From: Fulvimonas sp. R45
GTDB lineage: Bacteria; Pseudomonadota; Gammaproteobacteria; Xanthomonadales; Rhodanobacteraceae
DNA length: 50,638 bases
Reading direction: 5' to 3'
Assembly (NCBI RefSeq): GCF_030504985.1
Contig: NZ_JASERU010000022.1
Coordinates: 1 to 50,638, forward strand
Shown in pieces: positions 19,629 to 28,899 of the stretch (position 1 is its first letter; every line of letters begins with the position of its first letter). The position numbers and the translations under genes are program-made. Under the pieces are notes generated by a model. That model saw only the letters and a list, made by a program, of their open reading frames with translations. It was not told where the DNA came from and searched no databases.

Positions 19629-19917
19629 GAGCCTGTTCAAGATATCCCCGTGGCCCGCGCCGGGAACTGTTTGCGCGCAGACCAAGGAAGAGCGAAGGCG
19701 TGGACCTCCGTCCACGACGGAGCGATGACGCAGGGATGCGGGCCAACAGGCCCGGCCCTTCGGGTTACCTTGCCCTGGCCGCCATGCAGCAGCGCGCGGC
19801 TTGACCCCTGCCTTCGCAGGGGCAGGCTCTGCCCGCCAGGCAGGCGCTGCGCCACGCACTCCCACCGGGCGGCCAGGGCAAGGCAACGCGAGCTACGGGG
19901 AGACCTTGAACAGGCTC
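19629..19917. repeat. 289-bp inverted-repeat (MITE-like) element
   Basis: Outer 13-nt ends GAGCCTGTTCAAG (19629-19641) and CTTGAACAGGCTC (19905-19917) are perfect inverted repeats. An inner pair, TTACCTTGCCCTGGCCGCC near 19765-19783 and GGCGGCCAGGGCAAGG near 19868-19883, nests inside. There is no convincing coding frame. The left 59 bp repeat copy 1 at 15833-15890. The right end abuts the stop codon of the pseudouridine synthase gene, and the element fills nearly all of the 306-nt gap after kbl. It could be a non-autonomous mobile element or a large extragenic palindrome. No obvious target duplication. Confidence 0.65.
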
Positions 19918-20709
19918 TCAGGACCGCGCGAGCAGCGCCACCTCGGCTTCGTCGAGGTGGCGCCACTGTCCCTTGGCCAGCCGGCCCAGCGGCAATGCGC
20001 CGATCGCCACGCGGACCAGGCGCAGGACGCCGATGCCATGCGCGGCCAGCAGGCGCCGGATGTGACGATTCCTGCCTTCGTCAAGCACAATCTCCAGCCA
20101 GGCGTTCTTTTCGCCGGTGCGCAGCAGCGCGATCCGCTTCGCGGCCAGCCGCTCGCCTTCGTCGACCACGCCCTGGACGAGCCTGTCCAGCAACGCGGCG
20201 TCCGGCATGGCATCGACCTGCACGTGGTAGGTCTTGTCCACGTGATGGCCCGGCCCGGTGAGACGGGCGGCCCAGGCACTGTCGTTGCTCAGCAGCAGCA
20301 GGCCCTCGCTGGCCTTGTCGAGGCGGCCGACCGGGCCCAGCCAGGGCAGGCCGGCATCCTTCAGCAGGTCGTAGACGGTATCGCGGCCGCGCTCGTCGGC
20401 GGCGCTCACCACGATGCCGCGGGGCTTGTTCAGGGCGATGTAGATCCGCTTCACCTCCCCCACCGATACGCCGTCGAGCAGGATGCGCTGGCGCGCGACG
20501 TCGGCCGGGCGCTCGGGATCGAGCACCACGCGCCCGTCCACGCTGACCCGCCCCTCACGCACGGCCTTCTCCGCCTGGCTGCGCGAGCACACGCCCAGCT
20601 TGCTCAGCACGCGTGCCAGCCCATGCCGCGGCGCCGCAGGCGTCGCCCCTGCGATGCGGCGCGGCGTGGTCCGCCTGCCCTGCCCCTGTCTTCGTTCCAT
20701 GCCGGCCAT
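19918..20709 (-). CDS. RsuA/RluB-family pseudouridine synthase
   Basis: A 263-residue enzyme isomerising a specific uridine in rRNA. A basic N-terminal tail (about 1-28) precedes an S4 RNA-binding domain (about 30-75). The catalytic domain has the motif GRLDKASEGLLLL with catalytic Asp131, and RIYIALNKPRG is the family motif I. RluB, RluE and RluF cannot be separated by eye, so no symbol is given. The stop codon abuts the repeat element. It lies 71 nt downstream of ompA-type gene, beyond that gene's terminator. Confidence 0.9.
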   Translation of the reverse strand: MAGMERRQGQGRRTTPRRIAGATPAAPRHGLARVLSKLGVCSRSQAEKAVREGRVSVDGRVVLDPERPADVARQRILLDGVSVGEVKRIYIALNKPRGIVVSAADERGRDTVYDLLKDAGLPWLGPVGRLDKASEGLLLLSNDSAWAARLTGPGHHVDKTYHVQVDAMPDAALLDRLVQGVVDEGERLAAKRIALLRTGEKNAWLEIVLDEGRNRHIRRLLAAHGIGVLRLVRVAIGALPLGRLAKGQWRHLDEAEVALLARS

Positions 20710-20733
20710 CGTGCACCCGTTCTGCCAAAAGAA

Positions 20734-20755
20734 AAGCCCGGCTTGCGCCGGGCTT
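20734..20755 (-). terminator. Terminator of the OmpA-family gene
   Basis: A 9-bp GC-rich stem (20734-20742 and 20747-20755) with a 4-nt loop. On the minus strand the hairpin is followed by TTCTTTT, a good U tract, 26 nt after the porin stop. Confidence 0.85.
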
Positions 20756-20780
20756 CTCCATGTTGCCTTGCAAGGCCCGC

Positions 20781-21902
20781 TTACTGCTGGACCTGCAACT
20801 CCGTGCGGCGGTTCTGGGCGCGGCCCGAATCGGTGTTGTTGTCGCCGATCGGGTCATTCTCGCCGTGGCCCACCGGACCTTCCAGGCGGCTGGCGTCGAT
20901 GCCGTGCGAGGTCAGGTAGTCGTACACGATCTTGGCGCGGCGCTCGGACAGGCCCTGGTTGTAGGCATCCGTACCGACGCTGTCGGTGTAACCGGCCACC
21001 ATCACCTTCACCTGCGGGTAGCGCGTCAGCGTGTCGACGGCCTGATCCAGCGTGGCCAGCGAGGCGGAGGTCGGCTCGGCCAGGGCCTTGCTGATGTCGG
21101 TCTCGCCCTTCTTCGGACGGTCGAACTTGAAGTTCACGCCGCGCAGGTCGATCACCACCTTCTGCGGGCAGCCGTCCGGACCCACGATGGTGCCGGCCGG
21201 GGTGTTCGGGCACTTGTCGTCGCAGTTGTTCACGCCGTCATGGTCGTCGTCCAGCGTCGAGCAGTCCGGAGCAGCCGGCGGCGGCGGAGCCACCGGGGCC
21301 GGGGCGGCCGCCGGTTCACCGAAGCGCGACACGATGCTGAAGCCCAGCAGCCAGTCGCCGTAGCCGTTCTCGCGCGGATTGGACTTGTCGTCCCAGTCGT
21401 AGCGGTAGCCGGCTTCCACGCGGAAGTCCGAGCTGTCGGTGATGGTCTTGGACAGGCCCACGCCCACCTGGGCGGCCGGCGACCAGCCGTTGTCCATGGC
21501 GTTGTGGTGATAGCTGCCCATGATGCCGGCCATCAGGTACGGGCGCCAGGCGGTCCATTCGCCGAAGAAGTAGCGCGCGGCCACGCCGACGTTGTTGTTC
21601 GACCACTTGCCCGCGGCATGGTCGCGGGTACGGCTGGTGCGATCGATGAACAGGTCGATCGAGGTGTTCGGGGCGATGAAACGACCCACGCCCAGGCCAT
21701 AGTAGAACTGGCGGCTGCGGGTGTTGCGGTCGGTGTCGTTGTAGTAGCCACCCACCGTCGGGGCGATGTACCAGCGGCCATCGTAGCTCGGCGTGGTGGT
21801 GCTGGCCGCACTGTCGGACGCAGCGGCCGTATCCTGCGCGTGAACGGCACCCACGCCGCCCAGGGCAAGAGCGATCAGAAAATACAGGCCCTTACGTTTC
21901 AT
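20781..21902 (-). CDS. OmpA-family outer membrane protein
   Basis: A 373-residue porin-like protein. A signal peptide (1-22, ending VHA) leads into an eight-strand barrel-like domain (about 40-200) with alternating aromatics. A Pro/Ala linker, one TSP3-type calcium motif (DDDHDGVNNCDDKCPNT, two cysteines) and a C-terminal OmpA peptidoglycan-binding domain (about 260-373) follow. The latter contains VAGYTDSVGTDAYNQ and LSERRAK. It ties the outer membrane to the cell wall. The 192-nt upstream gap is AT-rich (several TTTATT/TAATAA stretches near 22000-22040), which suggests a strong promoter and a long leader. Confidence 0.93.
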   Translation of the reverse strand: MKRKGLYFLIALALGGVGAVHAQDTAAASDSAASTTTPSYDGRWYIAPTVGGYYNDTDRNTRSRQFYYGLGVGRFIAPNTSIDLFIDRTSRTRDHAAGKWSNNNVGVAARYFFGEWTAWRPYLMAGIMGSYHHNAMDNGWSPAAQVGVGLSKTITDSSDFRVEAGYRYDWDDKSNPRENGYGDWLLGFSIVSRFGEPAAAPAPVAPPPPAAPDCSTLDDDHDGVNNCDDKCPNTPAGTIVGPDGCPQKVVIDLRGVNFKFDRPKKGETDISKALAEPTSASLATLDQAVDTLTRYPQVKVMVAGYTDSVGTDAYNQGLSERRAKIVYDYLTSHGIDASRLEGPVGHGENDPIGDNNTDSGRAQNRRTELQVQQ

Positions 21903-22094
21903 CAGGTGTCTCCTCGTTTATTGGTTTTGCGGCCATTCCACGATGCGGAACTCTCGCAATGCTATTCGGCCCAAATGGCGAATAACGAACCTTCCTGTTA
22001 ATGGTGTCGCCTTGGGGGCGGCAGCAGTTTATCAAAAAATAAACAAGCCAACGCACTGCACGGATGCCCGTTCATGCTCGGCTCACCCTGATCC

Positions 22095-23546
22095 CTAAAG
22101 CGTGAAGAATCCGAGAAAGTGCTGGATCGGCATGGCGTCCAGCCGGGCCGGGTCGCGAGCGACCTCGAGGATGGCCTTGACCTTGTGCGCCGGCAGGTGA
22201 CCGCGCAGGGCCCCCTCGAATTTCTTCAGCAGCACCGGAATGCCTTCGGCGCGACGTTTGCGGTGGCCGATCGGGTAGTCGATCGAGACCTTCTCGGTGC
22301 TGCTGCCGTCCTTGAAGAACACCTGCACCGAGTTGCCGATGTAGCGCTTGTCGGGGTCGAAGTAATCCTTGGTGAACTGCGGGTTCTCGCTCACCACCAT
22401 CTTGTCGCGCAGGGCGTCGATGCGCGGGTCGGCGGCCACGTCGTCGTTGTAGTCGTCGGCGGTGAGGCGGCCGAAGATCAGCGGCACGGCGACCATGTAC
22501 TGGATGCAGTGGTCGCGGTCGGCGTAGTTGGCCAGCGGACCGGTCTTGTCGATGATGCGGCAGCCGGCCTCCTGGGTCTCGATCACCACCTTCTCGATCT
22601 CGTCGAGCCGGCCGGCGACCCCGGCGTGCAGCTTCATCGCGCACTCCACCGCGGTCTGGGCGTGGAACTCGGCCGGGAAGCTGATCTTGAACAGCACGTT
22701 CTCCATCACGTAGCTGCCGAACGGGCGCTCGAACTCGAACGCGTTGCCCTTGAAGGCCACGTCGTAGAAGCCCCAGGTCTTCGCCGACAGCGCCGACGGG
22801 TAGCCCACCACGCCGCGGTAGACCGCGTTGATCGCGTGGGTGACCGCGCGGCGGCAGGCGTCGCCGGCGGCCCAGCTCTTGCGCGGCCCGGTGTTGGGCG
22901 CGTGGCGGTAGGTGCGCAGCGCACCGTTGTCGATCCAGCTGTGCGACACGGCGGTGACGATCTGCTCCTTGTCGCCGCCCAGCATGTGGGTGGCCACCGC
23001 GGTGGAGGCCAGGCGCACCAGGATCACGTGGTCCTGGCCCACGCGGTTGAAGCTGTTCTTCAGCGCATAGCAGCCCTGGATCTCGTGGGCCTTGATCGCG
23101 TAGCCCAGCACGTCGCGCACGGTCGGCGCCTGGCCGCCCTCGCGCTCGGCCTGACGGCCGAGATAGTCGGCCACGGCGAGGATCGCGCCGAGGTTGTCGG
23201 AGGGATGGCCCCACTCGGCCGCCAGCCAGGTGTCGTTGAAGTCCAGCCAGCGGATCTGCGTGCCGATCGCGAACGCGGCCTGCACCGGATCCAGCTCGTG
23301 GCTGGTGCCCGGCACGCGGGCGCCGCCCGGCAGCGTCGCGCCCGGCACCACGGGGCCGAGGTGCTTCACGCACTCGGGGAACTTCATCGCCATCATCGCG
23401 GTGGCCAGCGAGTCCAGCAGCATGTAGCGCGCGGTGTCGTAGGCCTCCTTCGACTCGATCCGGTAGTCCGCCACGTAGTTGGCGATGTCGACCATCGGCT
23501 GGTCGGGATCGGGACGGACGGCGGAACGGATGTCGTGGGCGCTCAT
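22095..23546 (-). CDS. prpD: 2-methylcitrate dehydratase PrpD
   Basis: A 483-residue enzyme of the MmgE/PrpD family that dehydrates 2-methylcitrate to 2-methyl-cis-aconitate in propionate breakdown. Length and the conserved segments GTQIRWLDFNDTW, EWGHPSDNLG, and the C-terminal FPIGH/RRRAEGIP-like region match PrpD. No acnD or prpF is in the window, so rehydration is presumably done by an aconitase elsewhere. prpD is separated from prpC and prpB by two unrelated genes. Confidence 0.96.
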   Translation of the reverse strand: MSAHDIRSAVRPDPDQPMVDIANYVADYRIESKEAYDTARYMLLDSLATAMMAMKFPECVKHLGPVVPGATLPGGARVPGTSHELDPVQAAFAIGTQIRWLDFNDTWLAAEWGHPSDNLGAILAVADYLGRQAEREGGQAPTVRDVLGYAIKAHEIQGCYALKNSFNRVGQDHVILVRLASTAVATHMLGGDKEQIVTAVSHSWIDNGALRTYRHAPNTGPRKSWAAGDACRRAVTHAINAVYRGVVGYPSALSAKTWGFYDVAFKGNAFEFERPFGSYVMENVLFKISFPAEFHAQTAVECAMKLHAGVAGRLDEIEKVVIETQEAGCRIIDKTGPLANYADRDHCIQYMVAVPLIFGRLTADDYNDDVAADPRIDALRDKMVVSENPQFTKDYFDPDKRYIGNSVQVFFKDGSSTEKVSIDYPIGHRKRRAEGIPVLLKKFEGALRGHLPAHKVKAILEVARDPARLDAMPIQHFLGFFTL

Positions 23547-23596
23547 GGAGACGGGTCTCGCGATGGGAAAACCGCGATTTTAGCCCGGCGCCAGGA

Positions 23597-25666
23597 TCAG
23601 TGCGCGTGCCGCGCCGACAATACCCGGGTGCGGATGTACCAGTCGCGCAAGGCCACGCCCGCCGCCACGCGGCGCACTTCGGCGGCGGCCGCCGGCGGCA
23701 TCGCACTGCCCTGCGCCGCGATGCGCGTGTACGGTTTCGTCCACGCATGCCATTGCGGCTGCGTCAGACCGAACGCCACGCCCTGCGGCAGGTAGGTGCG
23801 GCTGTACAGGGCCAGGCCGTGGTCGTCGGGGCGCGGCGGGCCGAACAGGTCCGTGCCGGTGTCGAAGTAGCGCGCGCCGGGCAGCGCCAGGCTGACCAGG
23901 GTCGGGATGAGGTCCTCGTGGCCGGCGAAACGCGCGAGGTCCACCTGCGCCGGCCGCAGCGACGGCGGCAGCCGGAAGAAGCCGACCACGCGATCCACGT
24001 CCGGCTGCTCGGTGGGCAGGCTGTAGACGTAGTGGTCGCGCAGGTTGTGGTCGCCCGCCGCGGCCACGATGGTGTCGTCGCCCAGCGCGCCGCCCTCGAT
24101 GCCGTCGAGGAAGGCGCCGAACTGGTCGGCCTGATACTGGTAGGTGGCCAGGATCTTCCGCCGCAGCGCCATGCTGGGGTTGCCGCGCGGCCCCAGCGCC
24201 GCCGGGTCCAGCGGCAGCTGCCGGTGCGGCGTGTCCAGCGTGTACGGCGGATGGTTGGTGGTGGTAAGCAGGAACAGGAAGACCGGCCGCCCGTCTTCCT
24301 GCGCCCGGTCGAGCACCTCGCGCGCGAAGCGGAACAGGTATTCGTCGTACACGCCCCAGGCGGTGGCGCCGGCGCCGGGGAAGCGGGCGCGGATGTCGCG
24401 CTCGTCGTAGACCTCGTCGAAGCCCTGGCGCCTGAACACCTTGCCGATGTTGCGCCAGTCGGCGCCGCCGCCGTAGATGAACACCGTGCGGTAGCCTGCG
24501 CGCCGGAACGGCAGCGCCGCCGAGGTCGGCAACTGGATGCGCCCGGCATCGCCCTGCGTCAGCGGTGTGATCGGCGAGCCCAGCAGCAGGTTCTCCAGCT
24601 CGGGGTGGGTGCCGTTCTGGCCGGTGATGAAGTTGGTGAACAGGTAGTCGTGCGCGACATGCGGGCGCAGCCGGCCAAGCATGTCGTTGTGCGGGCCGTC
24701 GACGTGCAGCAGGTCGTAGCCGAACGACTCCAGCAGCGCCAGCACCACGTTGGGCCGCCGCCCGGCGGCCGTGCCCGGCGCGGTCGCGAACAGCTGGTCG
24801 GCGATCTGCGCGTCGCTGCCACCCGGTAGTCCCAGCACGGCGGCGGCCTGCTGCGGGTCGCGGAAACCCAGCGCATGCAGGCCCGCCTGCGGGTCGCTGC
24901 CGATGTCGATCTCCTTTTCCCGGGCGCGCACCGCCTTGTACAGGGTGAGCGGCGCGTTCAGCACCAGCTGGTTGTCGAACGGGTCGGGCGAGAACACCAC
25001 GTCCTGGCGCACCAGCGGAAACGTGCCCAGGCTGCCGCGCGCCAGAAGGGCCAGCGCCAGCACCTGCGCCGCCGCCAACGCCACCCGCGCCCAGCGCGCG
25101 GACGGCCGTAGCCGGCGTTCCAGCCAGCGCGTGACGCGCGCGAACACCGCGTGGAGCACCACGCCGGCCAAGGCCACCGCCAGCAGCCCGCGCAGCACCG
25201 GGTAGTCGTGCCAGGCGGTCGCCAGCACAGCGCGCGTGTCGTCCTCGAACAGGCCGAACACCACCGGGTCGAAACGCGCGTGGTAGAAGCCGTAGTAATA
25301 GAACTCGCAGACCGAAAGCAATGCGAACGCCAGCAGCAAGGCCATGCACAGCACGGTCGCCACGCGCGGCGCCCATGCGCGCCAGCGCCGCGGAAGCAGC
25401 AGCCACGGCAGCGAAAGGACCAGCACCGCCAGCGCCCAGCCGCAGGTCACCGCCAGGTCGTAGCGCCCGCCCCGCGCCAGCGCCGGCAGCAAGGTCGACC
25501 ATCCCGGCAGGCGCGCCGGCCCCGCGTAGCCGAACCACAACGCGACGCGCGCCAGCTCCAGCACCACCACGGCCAGGGCGACGAACGCCCACAACCGCGC
25601 GAACAGGCCTGCCGGCCAGGCGCCCGGGTTTTCTTCTCTCGGCATGTTGGATGGCGGGCTTTCCAT
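23597..25666 (-). CDS. LTA-synthase/OpgB-like sulfatase-fold phosphotransferase
   Basis: A 689-residue inner-membrane protein of the alkaline phosphatase superfamily. The first about 240 residues contain five hydrophobic segments (for example LWAFVALAVVVLELARVALW). The C-terminal periplasmic domain has the metal-site Glu in VVLALLESFGYD, the catalytic Thr353 in NGTHPELE, and the late metal ligands in AAAGDHNLRDHY. In Gram-negatives such proteins transfer phosphoglycerol or phosphoethanolamine to glucans or lipids; the substrate here is unknown. ATG 25666 gives MESPPSNMPREEN; ATG 25645 is an alternative, and neither has a good Shine-Dalgarno. It ends 50 nt before prpD. Confidence 0.87.
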   Translation of the reverse strand: MESPPSNMPREENPGAWPAGLFARLWAFVALAVVVLELARVALWFGYAGPARLPGWSTLLPALARGGRYDLAVTCGWALAVLVLSLPWLLLPRRWRAWAPRVATVLCMALLLAFALLSVCEFYYYGFYHARFDPVVFGLFEDDTRAVLATAWHDYPVLRGLLAVALAGVVLHAVFARVTRWLERRLRPSARWARVALAAAQVLALALLARGSLGTFPLVRQDVVFSPDPFDNQLVLNAPLTLYKAVRAREKEIDIGSDPQAGLHALGFRDPQQAAAVLGLPGGSDAQIADQLFATAPGTAAGRRPNVVLALLESFGYDLLHVDGPHNDMLGRLRPHVAHDYLFTNFITGQNGTHPELENLLLGSPITPLTQGDAGRIQLPTSAALPFRRAGYRTVFIYGGGADWRNIGKVFRRQGFDEVYDERDIRARFPGAGATAWGVYDEYLFRFAREVLDRAQEDGRPVFLFLLTTTNHPPYTLDTPHRQLPLDPAALGPRGNPSMALRRKILATYQYQADQFGAFLDGIEGGALGDDTIVAAAGDHNLRDHYVYSLPTEQPDVDRVVGFFRLPPSLRPAQVDLARFAGHEDLIPTLVSLALPGARYFDTGTDLFGPPRPDDHGLALYSRTYLPQGVAFGLTQPQWHAWTKPYTRIAAQGSAMPPAAAAEVRRVAAGVALRDWYIRTRVLSARHAH

Positions 25667-25767
25667 GGGGCCGGCATTGGAGCAGGCGGCCCGGGGCCTG
25701 TCCACAGGCACGGCCGCCGCGCCTTGACGCATGCGCGCCCCCGCCCCGACAATCGCCCCGCTATCAC

Positions 25768-25881
25768 CCGCAAAGGGGAGTAGTTCCCGGCATGCCCGCC
25801 ATGCCGGTGCGATGGTCGTCAGCACGGGCGAACGCCCCGGCCATCGCGGCAGCCCAGGCGCTGCGGACGAGACTTTTGCGG
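25768..25881 (+). promoter_or_regulatory. yybP-ykoY manganese riboswitch
   Basis: The leader of the TerC/YjbE gene begins with GCAAAGGGGAGTAG (25770-25783), the hallmark 5' strand of the yybP-ykoY motif, and closes with GAGACTTTTGC (25869-25879). GCAAAG pairs with CTTTTGC to form P1. Between them GC-rich hairpins (CCCGGCATG.., GGGCGAACGCCCC) fit the paired legs. Known members bind Mn2+ and switch on Mn exporters of exactly the TerC/MntP/YjbE type. The expression platform would lie in 25882-25936. Confidence 0.85.
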
Positions 25882-25936
25882 CAGGCGGTGCACGCGTGCG
25901 CCCGCCTGTCGCCGTCCGTCGCCACCTGGAGTCGCC

Positions 25937-26611
25937 ATGTTTTCCGCCGAACTGCTATCCGGCCTGCTCACCATCATCCTGCTCGACCTGGTGCTGGCGG
26001 GCGACAACGCCATCGTGATCGCGCTCGCCGCGCGCAACCTGCCGAAGGCGTTGCAGACGAAGGCCGTGTTCTGGGGCACCTTCGGCGCCGTCGCGGTCCG
26101 CGTGGCGCTGACCGCCGTGGTGGTGTGGCTGCTCAAGCTGCCGGGCCTGATGCTGGCCGGCGGCGTGGTGCTGCTGCCGATCGCCTGGAAGCTGCTGAAG
26201 CACGACGACGACACCCACGAGATCGCCGCCGCCGGCAGCTTCTGGTCGGCGCTGCGCACCATCATCGTGGCCGACGCGCTGATGGGCCTGGACAACGTGC
26301 TGGCCATCGCAGGTGCCTCGAAGGGCCACCTGGGGCTGGTGGTGCTTGGGCTGCTGATCAGCGTGCCGCTGGTGGTCTGGGGCTCCACCCTGATCCTGAA
26401 GCTGGTCGACCGCTTCCCCGTGATCGTCTACATCGGCGCCGGCGCGATCGCCTTCACCGCTGCGCGCATGATCGCGCACGACCACCTCGTGGCCGGATGG
26501 TTCGAGGCGCACCGCTGGGTGGCGTACACGCTGGACGTGGTGCTGGTGGCCGCCGTCTGCGGCGGCGGCTGGCTGGCGAACCGGCGCCGTGCCGGTGCCG
26601 GCGCGACATGA
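25937..26611 (+). CDS. TerC/YjbE-family membrane protein, probable Mn2+ exporter
   Basis: A 224-residue integral membrane protein with about seven helices. The TerC signature residues are present as DLVLAGDNAIVIALA in helix 1 and ADALMGLDNVLAIAGA in helix 4, with acidic groups in the membrane. A manganese riboswitch in its leader strongly suggests a role in manganese efflux or metalation of exported proteins. It is flanked on the right by a strong bidirectional terminator and is encoded against the prp genes, which it interrupts. Confidence 0.92.
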   Translation: MFSAELLSGLLTIILLDLVLAGDNAIVIALAARNLPKALQTKAVFWGTFGAVAVRVALTAVVVWLLKLPGLMLAGGVVLLPIAWKLLKHDDDTHEIAAAGSFWSALRTIIVADALMGLDNVLAIAGASKGHLGLVVLGLLISVPLVVWGSTLILKLVDRFPVIVYIGAGAIAFTAARMIAHDHLVAGWFEAHRWVAYTLDVVLVAAVCGGGWLANRRRAGAGAT

Positions 26612-26631
26612 TGCGCCGCGCCGCCCGACGC

Positions 26632-26667
26632 CACGAAAAAGGGAGCCGATCGGCTCCCTTTTTCGTG
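26632..26667. terminator. Bidirectional terminator
   Basis: A perfect 36-bp palindrome with GGGAGCCGA at its heart, flanked by A5 and T5. It lies between the convergent TerC and prpC genes and works equally in both directions. Confidence 0.92.
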
Positions 26668-26680
26668 CTTCCCGGCGCGC

Positions 26681-27826
26681 TCAGCGCTTGTCGATCGGCA
26701 CGTAGACCTGGTCTTCCGGACCGGTGTAGTTGGCGCTTGGACGGATGATCTTGCCGTCCTGGCGCTGCTCGATCACGTGCGCGCTCCAGCCCGAGGTGCG
26801 CGCGATCACGAACAGCGGCGTGAACATCGCGGTGGGCACGCCCATCATGTGATAGGCGCTGGCCGAGTACCAGTCGAGGTTGGGGAACATCTTCTTGATC
26901 TCGCCCATCACCTTCTCGATGCGCTCGGACACCTCGAACAGCACCGGGTTGCCGCCTTCGGTGCACAGCTTGCGCGCGATCTCCTTGATGATCACGTTGC
27001 GCGGGTCGGATACCGTGTACACCGGGTGGCCGAAGCCGATGATGATCTCCTTGCGCTCCACGCGGGCGCGGATGTCGGCCTCGGCGTCGGAGGCAGAGCG
27101 GTAGCGCGCGATGATCTCCATCGCCACCTCGTTCGCGCCGCCGTGCTTCGGGCCGCGCAGCGCGCCGATCGCGCCGGTGATGGACGAATACATGTCCGAA
27201 CCGGTGCCGGCGATCACGCGGGCGGTGAAGGTCGAGGCGTTGAACTCGTGCTCGGCGTACAGCACCAGCGACTTGTCCAGCGCGTTGGCGTGCAGTTCGC
27301 TGGGCGCCTTGCCGTGCAGCACGTGCAGGAAGTGCGCGGCGATCGAATCGTCGTCGGTCTCGGTCTCCACGCGCTTGCCGTTGTGGCTGAAGTGGTACCA
27401 GTACAGCAGCATCGAGCCGAAGCTGGCCATCAGGCGGTCGGCGATGTCGCGCGCGCCGGTGATGTTGTGGTCGTCCTTCTCCGGCAGCACGGTGCCCAGC
27501 ACCGAGCAGCCGGTGCGCAGCACGTCCATCGGATGGGTGGCGGCGGGCAGCAGCTCCAGCGCGGCCTTCACCGGGGCCGGCAGGCCGCGCAGGCGCTTCA
27601 GACGGGCCTTGTAGTTCTGCAGCTCGGTCCAGTTCGGCAGCACGCCGTAGACCAAGAGGTGCGCCACTTCCTCGAAGCAGCCCTTGGCCGCCAGGTCGTG
27701 GATGTCGTAGCCGCGGTAGTGCAGGTCGTTGCCGCTGCGACCCACCGTGCACAGCGCGGTGTTGCCGGCGGCCACGCCGGACAGCGCCACGGATTTCTTG
27801 GCCTTGGGAAGGACTTGCTCGCTCAT
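26681..27826 (-). CDS. prpC: 2-methylcitrate synthase
   Basis: A 381-residue type-II-like short citrate synthase condensing propionyl-CoA with oxaloacetate. Catalytic residues are His228 (GPKHGG), His267 (GFGHPVY) and Asp318 (LDWYS), with the substrate His193 in [25 protein letters not shown] and the VYVPIDKR ending are typical of PrpC rather than GltA. It is 97 nt downstream of prpB, forming a prpBC operon. Confidence 0.97.
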   Translation of the reverse strand: MSEQVLPKAKKSVALSGVAAGNTALCTVGRSGNDLHYRGYDIHDLAAKGCFEEVAHLLVYGVLPNWTELQNYKARLKRLRGLPAPVKAALELLPAATHPMDVLRTGCSVLGTVLPEKDDHNITGARDIADRLMASFGSMLLYWYHFSHNGKRVETETDDDSIAAHFLHVLHGKAPSELHANALDKSLVLYAEHEFNASTFTARVIAGTGSDMYSSITGAIGALRGPKHGGANEVAMEIIARYRSASDAEADIRARVERKEIIIGFGHPVYTVSDPRNVIIKEIARKLCTEGGNPVLFEVSERIEKVMGEIKKMFPNLDWYSASAYHMMGVPTAMFTPLFVIARTSGWSAHVIEQRQDGKIIRPSANYTGPEDQVYVPIDKR

Positions 27827-27923
27827 GGATGTCTCCTGTGATGCGGGGAATTCGAATCGGACGTGGGCGCCCGCAGGGGCGGTTCAGCCGCGACCAGAAG
27901 CCGGTCGGAGCCGCTCCTGCACT

Positions 27924-28808
27924 TCAGGATTTCTTGCTGAACAGCGCGTCGAGCTTGTCCTCGTAGGCGTGGTAGCCGAGGAAGTCGTACAGTTCCTCGC
28001 GCGTCTGCAGGGTGTCGATGATGTTCTTCTGCGTGCCCTCGCGGCGCACCGTCTCGTAGAAGTTCAGCGCGGCCTTGTTCATGGCGCGGTAGGCGCCGCA
28101 GCAGTACAGCGCGATGTCCACGTCGGCGCTCTTGAGCTCGTCGGTGGTGAAGAACGGGGTGGCGCCGAACTCGGTGAGGTTGGCGAGGATCGGCACCTTC
28201 ACCGCGGCCTTGAACCGGCGGTAGTCGTCCAGCGTCTTCATCGCCTCGGGGAAGATCATGTCCGCGCCGGCCTCGACGTAGGCCACCGCGCGCTCGATCG
28301 CGGCATCGAGGCCCTCGACCGCCGCTGCGTCGGTGCGCGCCATGATCACGAAGCCTGGATCGGTACGCGCATCCACCGCCGCCTTCACGCGATCGACCAT
28401 CTCCTCCTTCGGCACCACTTCCTTGCCGGGGCGGTGGCCGCAGCGCTTCTGGCCGACCTGGTCCTCCATGTGCACCGCGGCCACGCCGATGCGCTCGAAG
28501 CTGCGGATGGTGCGCGCGATGTTGAACGCGCCGCCCCAGCCGGTGTCGATGTCGACCAGCAGCGGCAGCCCGGTGGCGTCGACGATGCGGCGCGCGTCGG
28601 TGAGCACGTCCTCCATCGTCGAGATGCCGAGGTCCGGCATGCCCAGCGAGTTGGCGGCCACGCCGCCGCCGGAGAGGTACAGCGCCTTGTAGCCGACGCG
28701 CTTCGCCATCAGGCCGGCGTAGGCGGTGATCGCGCCGATCACCTGCAGCGGCGATTCGGCGTCGAGAGCGGCGCGGAAGCGGGCGCCGGCGGAGTCGAGT
28801 GGGGACAT
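27924..28808 (-). CDS. prpB: 2-methylisocitrate lyase
   Basis: A 294-residue isocitrate-lyase-fold enzyme splitting 2-methylisocitrate into pyruvate and succinate. The active-site loop is [11 protein letters not shown], with the catalytic Cys in [24 protein letters not shown] and [13 protein letters not shown] are diagnostic. ATG 28808 has GGAGAACC before it; a longer in-frame extension is not family-like. The divergent HTH-citrate synthase gene starts 131 nt away. On the minus strand TACAAT (28835-28830) is a plausible -10. Confidence 0.97.
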   Translation of the reverse strand: MSPLDSAGARFRAALDAESPLQVIGAITAYAGLMAKRVGYKALYLSGGGVAANSLGMPDLGISTMEDVLTDARRIVDATGLPLLVDIDTGWGGAFNIARTIRSFERIGVAAVHMEDQVGQKRCGHRPGKEVVPKEEMVDRVKAAVDARTDPGFVIMARTDAAAVEGLDAAIERAVAYVEAGADMIFPEAMKTLDDYRRFKAAVKVPILANLTEFGATPFFTTDELKSADVDIALYCCGAYRAMNKAALNFYETVRREGTQKNIIDTLQTREELYDFLGYHAYEDKLDALFSKKS

Positions 28809-28829
28809 GGCGGTTCTCCGAAACCACGT

Positions 28830-28835
28830 ATTGTA
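28830..28835 (-). promoter_or_regulatory. -10 hexamer of prpBC
   Basis: Minus-strand TACAAT preceded by CGCC, about 21 nt from the prpB ATG. The region 17 nt upstream (CATGGC) is a poor -35, which would suit an activated promoter. Confidence 0.4.
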
Positions 28836-28899
28836 GGCGATGTGCCGCCGCGGCCATGCCGCGGCGCACCGGACGGCGGCTACTCTGCACCCGCGAAAC

